A stretch of 64,000 nucleotides of DNA from Sinohyriopsis cumingii (Eukaryota > Mollusca > Bivalvia > Unionida > Unionidae), in contig CM068841.1 in the NCBI GenBank assembly GCA_028554795.2, positions 22,749,308-22,813,307 of the forward strand, written 5' to 3'. The position numbers were made by a program, and so were the translations under genes. The notes beneath the pieces are model-generated. The model searched no databases and had not been told where the DNA came from. It was given only the letters and a program-made list of their open reading frames with translations. Each line of letters opens with the position of its first letter. Position 1 is the stretch's first letter. Positions 56,530-64,000 of this stretch are shown in pieces.

Positions 56530-56745
56530 TCTGAAGATTGTGCAAGTAATGGGGTATAAACTGCACATCCAAATTAGATCACTGGTGCATGAAAAATGGG
56601 CCTGAAGATTGTGCAAGTTACAGGGTCTAAATTACACATCCAAACTAGATCATTGATGCAGGAAAAATGAGTCTGAAGATTGTGCAAGCAATAGGGTCTA
56701 AATTACACATCAAAACATGATCACTGATGTATGAAAAGTGGGTTA
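56530..56745. repeat. Three-copy tandem repeat, unit about 71 bp
   Basis: ctgaagattgtgcaagtaat-type starts at about 56531, 56602 and 56673, each continuing through acacatccaaa(t/c)tagatca to gaaaaatg. Diverged. Confidence 0.88.
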
Positions 56746-56957
56746 CTATTGCCTACTTTTGAAATGGTGTTACAACATTCTTCAGTATACATATACATAT
56801 CTATTTTTTAAAAGCATTCTTTTGTAAATTTGAATTACTTCTGCATCCCAGCAGCGTTTTCTTGCCTTCAAAATAATTTGAAGGACAATGATAAAAAATC
56901 CACTTTTAAATACTGGAACTGAACTGTGAAGAATCCATCTTCGTTACTGTGCTTTGT

Positions 56958-57077
56958 GTGGGTCAGTGGTTCTTTCCGGGGTTTTCCGGGTTCTTCCTCC
57001 ACCATTAATACTGGCCGCCATGTATAGCCTATCGTGCTGAAAAATGGCGTTAAACCCCACAACAACAACAACAACAA
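56958..57077 (+). mobile_element. SINE family B, copy 6, head-truncated, with target duplication
   Basis: Plus-oriented 3' part: gtggttctttccggggtttt, ccaccattaatactggccgc, catgtatagcctatcgtgct, gaaaaatggcgttaaacccc and (ACA)n tail. Flanks TTACTGTGCTTTGT (56944-56957 and 57078-57091), perfect 14 bp. One of the least diverged copies in the window. Confidence 0.96.
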
Positions 57078-57093
57078 TTACTGTGCTTTGTAG

Positions 57094-57416
57094 GGTGTGT
57101 GTGTGTGATTTGGATTTTTAATGTAGCTTGAACAATTTTTCAATCACATCGCTATGATGTCTGTAGTGTGGCAGTTTATAGTGGTGTCTAGCACTTGGGT
57201 ATCATGCCTCAAACATGTAGTATGATGTCCTACCCAGTCACATTATCCCGACACCAGGCCGACCAGTCCTAACACTAACATCTTGATGCTGAGCATCAAG
57301 CGAGGCAGCTGATAGTACCATTTTTATAAGTGTTTGGTATGACTTGGCCAGTGTTTGAATCTGCAACTTCCTGCATCTGTGGCGGATGCTCTAATCACTA
57401 GACCACCAGAGTGGTT
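57094..57416 (-). mobile_element. SINE family A, copy 9
   Basis: (GT)n then gatttggatttttaatgtag; the B box is degraded (gtgtttgaatctgcaacttc); A-box side ctctaatcactagaccacca. It begins within 3 nt of the target duplication of SINE B copy 6. Confidence 0.92.
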
Positions 57417-57934
57417 ATAATGTTGGTGTATCATTGTACGGGGATGTATGCATTGTGTTTCTGCATGCACAATAGCAGTCCTGTATGTTATATGCTCATA
57501 TTTTCAACAGCTATATAAAGATATGAATTTCTGAATTAAAAAAGCAACAAAATTATTCACAGTGATTGTATTTGATCCAAGGATATTGTGCAATGCTCAC
57601 TTAATATTGTTATGAGTACCACCTGTCTGTAAAAATATGGACAGCTACTGCTGGAAATTGTGATGTCATTTCAAAATCATTGGTGCATCTTAAAATTAGT
57701 GTCACTATCAATGTATTTAGTAAATATGTTTTAGACCAAATACTCTGGATGAAGAAAACAAATCTCACAAATACACTACTGTGCCTAATGGCCAAGTAAT
57801 CTAAAATATTTTCCATTAGTAATTTCCTAATTTTACACTGCAAATATGCAAAATTAAATATCTGCACAAATTCAATGACTACAATATTCAAATTTACAGT
57901 ATTTATGACTAACAATAAGACCAGTTCTTGCATG
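57417..57934. other. Intron 1 sequence, nothing recognised
   Basis: No supported exon. A 107-codon minus-strand frame (57610-57933) is hydrophobic, AT-driven and without flanking splice logic. Confidence 0.5.
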
Positions 57935-58790
57935 TCAGGGAATGCATGTCAAACCTACTAATAAGGTCAGGGAATGCATGCTGAAATTAACTAACAAGGT
58001 CAGGGAATGCATGTTGAGACTACTAACAAGGTCAGGGAATGCATGTCAAGCCTACTAACAAGGTCAGGGAATGCATGTCAAGCCTACTAACAAGGTCAGG
58101 GAATGGATGTCAAGCCTACTAACAAGGTCAGGGAATGCATGCCAAGCCTACTAACAAGGTCAGGGAATGCATGTCAAGCCTACTAACAAGGTCAGGGAAT
58201 GCATGCCAAGCCTACTAACAAGGTCAGGGAATGCATGCCAAGCCTACTAACAAGGCCAGGGAATGCATGTCAAGCCTACCAGCATAAGGACCAGGATCTG
58301 TATGTTGAGCCTGCTATCAAGAATTAAAGTCTAGATGCTGAGCCTGTTAACTAGGTCAGGGCTTGCATATCAAGCTACTAACAAGGCAAGGGCTTACATG
58401 TTGAGCCTACCAAAAAAGGCCATGGCCTGCATGACAAACCTACTAAGAAGACCAGGGCTTATATATTGAATGCACCAAAAAGAAGGCTGAGGTTTGCATG
58501 TCAAGTGTAGTAAGACTAGAACTTACATGTTGAGCCCACTAACAAGATCTGGGCCTGCATATCAAGCCCACTAACAAGGAAGTCATGGCTGGCATGTCAA
58601 GCCCACTAACAAGGAAGTCATGGCTGGCATGTCAAGCCCACAAATGAAAATGGCCAGGACATGCATGTCAAGCCCACCAACTAGGCAAGGGCTTGCATGT
58701 CGAAACCCCCCAACAAGGCAAAGGACTGTGTGACAAGCTCACTAAAATGACCAAGTTTAGTTGAGCCAACTAACAACAAGGCCAGGACCA
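57935..58790. repeat. 32-bp minisatellite decaying rightward
   Basis: About ten good units (gtcagggaatgcatgtcaag followed by cctactaacaag) to about 58275. Then increasingly irregular relatives (ggcttgcatgtcgaaacc, ggccaggac) to about 58790. The gradient suggests the left part was re-homogenised more recently. Confidence 0.9.
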
Positions 58791-60092
58791 ATACTTTAAT
58801 AAAAACGTAATTCCAAATTTTGTTTTTATATTTATTATTCATGAGGACATGTCTGCTACCATACTGGCTGACATGATTTCACCTTCGATGAATTATCACC
58901 ATGATTAACCTATGTAAATGAAGGCGAGAGATCATTATGGTCTATATAATCCTGGGAAACATTCAAATTGTTCCCTCGGGAACTTACATATAAGTATATT
59001 AATGGTCAGTCGCTACTAAACAGTGTCACTCTTCACCTTCGTCAGAAGGCGAACTTGCACTGCACCTTCACCTTACGATACTTGCCACCTTCACCTTCAC
59101 CTTATTCACTGCCCCGACTTAAGCAACTCTTTTCTTGTACTTTCATAACATATGATATAATTCATTGCAAATAATATCTTAAAACCACTCAGAGAACAGT
59201 GGAAAAGGTGCAATTATCTTTGAAACTCCACTGCACCTTCCACCACAGGAGTCAGTCACCTTTGACTCTTGTGATTATCTGGTTTACATAAGTCTGGTAT
59301 TAAATCTTAAATGTATATGTGTATGTAATTGCACTGACATTCAGTAATTGCATGTTCATCTGTTCTTGCACTTAAGGTAATTTACAAATAACTACTTTTA
59401 ATGTTTATTCTATAAGATCTTGTATTTTTTCTTTCTAATCAGAAGCTAGACAGAAGGACCCAACACTACTGTAGTCTGGATTTTGTTGTTGAGTTTAATT
59501 ATAGTGGTGTGCGCACAATTGTGCATGTGCCACTTTTTTCTGACTGCACTGCAGCCTGCTAGTTGTTCCTGGGGAAGGGAATGGTGCCACCTCCCCAGGC
59601 TTTTATGGGTTCAAGGAATACTGATAGTTTGGCCTCAATCTGTGGGTCCATAAAGGTCCCTTACAGTTGAATGGTTGGCTGTCATTAGTAGGAAGGAGAG
59701 CTCGGGAACGGTCCTGGTTGCTTCACATCGCTGGTTTCTTGTTGCATTTGCCTGGTGTTTCTTGCGCCTTTAATCATTTTTTTTCTTCCTTCAAAATGTT
59801 CTAAAAAGGGTGTGTGTTCTTTGCTGTTTATAGAGGTTGTTAGTAGAAATCATGTATGAAGAGAGATTTTTCAAGGTTATTATGGTATTACTAGCCAAGG
59901 TGTTTAGGGTGTGCTTCCTACATTATGTTATTTATAAGTTTTTACATATTGTCTCTTTAAGTTATTTATTTATTAATGTTTTTAGAGATTGAATGTTATT
60001 TATACTTTATTTAGCAAGAGACCGGAGTCCTAGCCGATTACACGGTTCGTAGCCCGGATACAGATACATATATTTCATCTGTCTCATATCAC
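58791..60092. other. Intron 1 sequence, partly less AT-rich
   Basis: A caccttcacctt-type short repeat lies at 59030-59105 and recurs near 59230. The 59500-59760 part has higher GC with no recognised coding. The stretch before exon 1 (60010-60090) reads gagaccggagtcctagccga but fits no element I know. Confidence 0.45.
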
Positions 60093-60157
60093 CTTTTCTT
60101 TTCTGGAGGGATGTTTTCTTTGGATCTCTTTCCAGTAGTCTTTGCTGATTCCATCAT
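60093..60157 (-). CDS. Coding exon 1 (start codon) of the TROAP-like gene
   Basis: The exon proper runs 60093-60175; its first 18 nt are 5' UTR after a strong acceptor with a long T-tract. Two adjacent ATGs occur (60155-60157 and 60152-60154); the second has A at -3 and G at +4, so it may be the real start. The reading begins MMESAKTTGKRSKENIPPE. The frame was chosen because exon 2 begins with one base that completes the split AG|G arginine codon, while the other open frame of this exon would hit TAG/TAA just after the junction. The same frame has a TAA at the exon start, so translation must begin here. The donor reads AAAAG|gtgata. The acceptor implies at least one noncoding exon further right, not located. 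Confidence 0.68.
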
Positions 60158-60175
60158 GAGGTACTTTAAAGATTA

Positions 60176-61161
60176 CTGAAAATAATGAAAACAAAAAAAA
60201 ATCTAACATGACAGCATACGTGAATTTTAAAAGAATCAAACAAATTACAAGTCTTGAACATGAAACTTACAAAACTTGTATTTATTGCAAATGTTTTTTT
60301 GTTTTTTTTAAAGGTGAAGATTATACTTAACTAATGCATGAAAACTTTCTGCACAAGTATGGTACGATTCATTTTCATTCCAAATGCAATATTATAAGTC
60401 TGGAGAAAGTCAAGAACCACACATTTTTACAGCTAAAATTATCTGGCATCATTAAACATATAAGCATAAAAAGGTAACAATGATACAATGACTGACAATG
60501 TCCAAAAAGCAATCCCAAGTTTCACCGATGCTTTGCAAGGAGACAAAAACAGATGGTAACATAAAATTAGACAGGGTTTCCTATATCCTGATCTGCTCAT
60601 TAATAACTTACTATGCTTGTGTGAAATTTCTCATTCAAACAGCTACATGAATTAGGTCAAACTAGAGGAATGGTGAGCAATTTCATCATGTAAATATGCA
60701 AGTAACTCTACTGCATCGCACTCCTACCTGCATGATGGAAAGGAGTCTAGAGTAACAACGTGAAGAACTCTACACAAAAAATAGTTTGAGTATAATAATT
60801 AGTCAATATGAATATCTTTTAATCTTTTCTGAATTAAGGTAGCATGTCCAAAATGAATAATATGTTTGTTAAAGGTAACATACATTTCGTTCAGACATGT
60901 TGCATCTTTGTATGAGGATACAATGACCCAAACACATGGTAACAACTAAAGCCAAGTAAAAATAAATGGTGCATTCATTCCTTTGAAAAACAGGATATTT
61001 AATTCCTTCAACATTTTGGATATAACAAAAAACAATAGTTTTTCTCATGAAATGTCTAAATATTCTTTATTACTTCATCTCCGCCACTAATTTTCACCTA
61101 TTTATTGTGTAGTAGACTAGTTTCTTGTTCTCTATAGTTTGTTTTTCACTCTCATATACCA
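60176..61161. other. Region upstream of coding exon 1
   Basis: A noncoding 5' exon and promoter of the host gene must lie here or further right. I could not place a transcription start; no CpG-rich stretch is obvious. Confidence 0.4.
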
Positions 61162-61478
61162 ATGACTCCGATGGCCTAGTGGTTAGAGCGTCCACCTCGG
61201 ATCGGGAGGTCGTGGGTTCGATCCCCGGCCGAGTCATACCAAAGACTTACAAAAATGGTACTAACAGCTGCCTCACTTGGCACTCAGCATTAAGAGGTTA
61301 GTGTTAGGACTGGACGGCCTGGTGTCAGAATAATGTGACTGGGTGGAACATCATGATACATAACTGGCATGATGTCCCAGTGCTAGACATCACTATAAAT
61401 TGTCACACTGCAGACATCATAGCGATATGACTGAAACATTGTTAAAGCTCTATTAAAAATCCAAATAACACACACACA
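61162..61478 (+). mobile_element. SINE family A, copy 10, full length with target duplication
   Basis: The reference copy. Head GATGGCCTAGTGGTTAGAGC (A box TGGCCTAGTGG), GTGGGTTCGATCCCCGGCCG (B box GGTTCGATCCC), body ccaaagacttacaaaaatgg, conserved cactgcagacatcatagcg, then atatgactgaaacattgtta, attaaaaatccaaat and (CA)n tail. Perfect 15-bp duplication CACTCTCATATACCA at 61147-61161 and 61479-61493. Confidence 0.97.
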
Positions 61479-61493
61479 CACTCTCATATACCA

Positions 61494-62615
61494 GTCTATA
61501 ACATCGGTATACAGGCAACAACACTGAAATCTCATGCTTAATTTTTTTTTACACTAAACTTTCTGGAATATAATTCTGAATGTGAAATTTTCACTAAAGT
61601 GTCATGATAATATTGCAAAATGTTGAATGGTTGGAATATCTGTAAAATATATAAGCAAAGTGTCACAGTAAACAGAAACTTTGTAGTTACTTTCATTTAC
61701 AAGATTCCATCACAAACTGCATTCAGCTGCAATAGCAAAAAAAATTAACTCTTACAAAAATACAAAGATTTTCAGCATTATGTATATTTAATATAATTGT
61801 TTGTCTGTTAGCTTCAAATTTTTTTTATATTCCATTACATGCTATTGTAATATAACATTGTTTACTGGATTTGACATTGTCCAGAATAGAAACATTGTAT
61901 CTAGTGTATGACCTTGTTCCAAAATCAGTGACAGTTTTGGTAAACAACTTTTTAAAAAATCTTTCTCAGAGTAAGAATGATTGAGTCAAGGTCACATCTG
62001 GATGATGTGACAAGTATCATATGTCAATTGGTTAACAAACTTCTATTTTTTTCCAGACGGATGAACTTTTTGACCCCCATCCGGGAATCTGTTTTGTGTC
62101 TTAATTAGGTGCATAACTGATGTTTTAATAAAAGTTCAAACAGTTGTGCTTTAACATCTGACATGTTAAGATGTATTATGTTGTGACCAGTTTGGGCTAA
62201 ATTTTTATTTTCTTTAAATTATTGAATTCAAGTGATTATTTTCTCTGGAAATACAAAAGTGCTCTGATATAATTCTTGGATAAAGACATTCACAGGAATT
62301 TATACGGAATTCAAAACTGGAATAATATTTTCTGTGATTCAACAAGATACTGTTGACACATCAGTATCACGTTGACTATTACTGATGCCATCACCTTCCA
62401 TCTTGAATTTCACTGGGATTTGAACTGAGATAAACTTAGAACTTTTCATTTATAGGACTTGTTTTTTTTAATTCTTGGATTACAATATGGATTTAATTCG
62501 TAAAACCTTAAGTTCATTTTTCTCATTATTCACTTTGTATTCTTAGGAAATAAAATATTTGTTAAATTTTACAAAAATTGTAGTCTTCACTCTTTTTTGT
62601 TACTTATTTTAAACT
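61494..62615. other. Non-coding stretch
   Basis: AT-rich; nothing supported on either strand. Confidence 0.5.
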
Positions 62616-62905
62616 CGCAACATCAGCATGTGCATCTTTAGATGACAACCATAATATGTACCAGGTTATGTGGCAGTCCATTAAAAATACTGGATTCTGC
62701 TGCAAGATAAAAGGGGCAAAAACTAACAAGCAATTGTAAGAGTAGTTTTGTATCAATAAGCACATCTCCAGAAGATGGCCATAACATGTAGAAAGATTTA
62801 TGGTAATCCACATAAATCTTTAAGACTGTTTACACTCAAAAGAATCAGTCACATATTGCACTCAGTGCAAGACATAAAGGGCAGTAATTTTAACAACAAT
62901 TATGT
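62616..62905. repeat. Degenerate two-unit interspersed repeat
   Basis: Two diverged units of about 140 bp (gatgacaaccataatatgta / gatggccataacatgtagaa; ctgctgcaagataaaaggg / cagtgcaagacataaagggc). Similar in style to the 39.4-40.2 kb repeat. Confidence 0.6.
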
Positions 62906-62924
62906 CTCCCATCCTTGGGGTAGT

Positions 62925-63205
62925 GATTTAGATTTTTTAATGTAGCTTTAACAATTTTCCAGTTATATCACTACGATGTCTGCAGTGTGGCAGTTTAAAG
63001 TGATGTCTAGCACTGGGGGATCATGACACAGACATATAGCATAATGTCCCACCCAGTCACATTATCCTGACACCAGGACGACCAGTCCTAACACTAACCT
63101 CTTAATGCTGAGCACCTTGCAAGGCAGCTGTTAGTACCATTTTTGTAAGTTTTTGGTATGACTCTGCCGAGGTTTCGAACCCAAGACCTCCCGCATCAGG
63201 GAGAC
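62925..63205 (-). mobile_element. SINE family A, copy 11, lacking the A-box part of the head
   Basis: gatttagattttttaatgta tail side; B-box relic aggtttcgaacccaagacct at right, then homology stops at cccgcatc. 5'-truncated inside the tRNA-like head. No clear target duplication. Confidence 0.92.
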
Positions 63206-64000
63206 AAGTGATATAAAGGTATAAAAATCTGACTGAATCATCGACATATGAGTACAAGAAAGCATATTAAATTTCATTTGTCAGTTTGTTTGCTTAATTG
63301 TACTTTGTTCACAAAATGTCCAAAAATTTACAATAAAACTGAAAACCTGCTGTGATGGCCAGAAAAATCACTTAGGTCATCTACTTGCAACCTTGATAAA
63401 GGGTGTGACATTTCATGGATCTAGACAAAAAGTTTTTGTAATATTGTACTAAAATGAATTTGTGATGGACACACAGACTCATGAATGTACAGACAGACAG
63501 CAGCAAAACATGCCCTTTCATTATCACAGCATGGTCCATAACTTGGTCTACTCTAATGTTAAACTAAAACTACTACTGTCGTCATTAGAGGGTCATACAT
63601 GTTGAAGACCTATTTCTCTGTGAATCCTGGTTCCAGCGATGATCAATTAATGAATGAGACTGTCTATGGCAGCAACTGAAGATGTTCTGGAATCATCTAG
63701 AGCAATCTGTGTGAAAAGTAAAATGAACCTGGTTTTAAAAACATATGAAAGGTGATTCTTCAAATGCAATCCTAGAAATTTTCCTGGTCAACTTAGATAT
63801 AAAAATGCATGCTTGATGTATGTCACTGTTCATGAAAACTGCAACTGAAGCAACCTAGCTAACTTGCATCTGCAAATCACCATGCTTTTTCTTAGCTTTT
63901 CAATCCACTACACCCACCCACTCCCTCTTCATGCATCATGGGTCAGAACGTGAAATGTTACATACAGCTGAACACAATTTGCCCGCTTGCAATGACTGAA
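63206..64000. other. Non-coding stretch at the right edge
   Basis: One degenerate repeat of the mollusc intron type around 63350-63500 (ggtcatctacttgcaacctt, then acacacagactcatgaatg). Nothing else. Confidence 0.45.

Larger units (their letters stand above)
13730..60175 (-). other. Split host gene, nine exons found, TROAP/tastin-like (tentative), 3' end missing
   Basis: This is a protein-coding locus reconstructed from splice signals. Nine exons on the minus strand each have a pyrimidine-rich AG acceptor and a GT donor. Codon phase is kept through all eight junctions (exon lengths 65 coding, 148, 95, 242, 155, 139, 155, 78 and 84 nt), giving about 387 codons without a stop. The protein is basic, lacks membrane segments, and is rich in S/T-P and K/R clusters. 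An N-terminal KENIPPEKKR stretch looks like a nuclear/KEN-type degron region. Exon 5 carries FEKDESALESILNETGI and exon 6 NSIYCAPK, which recall short blocks of vertebrate tastin (TROAP), a spindle-associated protein; this is from memory and unverified. VPDFASLHEEW in exon 2 also resembles NuSAP. Family assignment is therefore inference; the gene structure is seen directly. Introns of 1.7-10 kb are filled with transposons. The terminal exon was not found below 13.73 kb. Confidence 0.75.

Noticed and set aside
61172..61245. Functional tRNA gene
   Set aside because: A and B boxes are present, but the sequence continues into a SINE body with a CA tail and a target duplication; other heads (29.45 kb) are likewise SINE heads and no clean cloverleaf is formed.

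Overview
This is AT-rich, intron-dominated eukaryotic DNA, almost certainly from an invertebrate animal and most likely a mollusc. The reasons are two families of tRNA-headed SINEs with (CA)n and (CAA)n tails, a DIRS-type retroelement, Tigger and hAT transposons, many short-unit satellites, and degenerate protein-coding-like intron repeats of a kind I associate with bivalves and gastropods. There are no operons, no bacterial gene density and no rRNA. The taxon is an inference.

The only credible host gene lies on the minus strand. Nine small coding exons can be read between about 60.16 kb and 13.73 kb (60093-60157, 54300-54447, 44214-44308, 39117-39358, 36129-36283, 31539-31677, 29714-29868, 21486-21563, 13730-13813). 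Each is bounded by GT/AG splice sites, and the codon phase continues through all eight junctions with no stop, giving about 387 codons. The last exon(s) and stop codon were not found and probably lie left of the window. The predicted protein is basic, rich in Ser/Thr-Pro and Lys/Arg, and begins with a KENIPP-like segment. It looks like a mitotic or microtubule-associated regulator. The best tentative match is tastin (TROAP), with NuSAP as the alternative.

Layout, left to right. 0-9.5 kb (downstream of the last exon found): SINE copies, a palindromic MITE family (2.97, 6.73, 7.69 and 9.16 kb), a 56-bp satellite (4.82-6.48 kb) and a 29-bp satellite grown inside one MITE (7.82-8.55 kb). 9.5-13.6 kb: one complete but dead Tigger transposon broken by a hAT fragment and a SINE. 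13.7-29.7 kb: exons 9-7 with a 34-bp array, AAT-bearing macro-repeats, a 490-bp MITE, a 64-bp satellite derived from a SINE head, and a hAT-type MITE. 29.7-44.3 kb: exons 7-3 with SINEs, a long hairpin and gene-derived-looking intron repeats. 45.0-50.3 kb: a 5.4-kb DIRS-like element with inverted terminal repeats, abutting a hAT-like transposase relic (50.3-52.6 kb). 54.3-64 kb: exons 2 and 1, a second hAT relic, a SINE pair, a 32-bp array and more SINEs.

Everything except the nine exons looks like transposon or satellite sequence, or featureless intron or intergenic DNA. Most open frames in the window are repeats or chance. No CRISPR, tRNA gene proper, rRNA or viral gene was seen.
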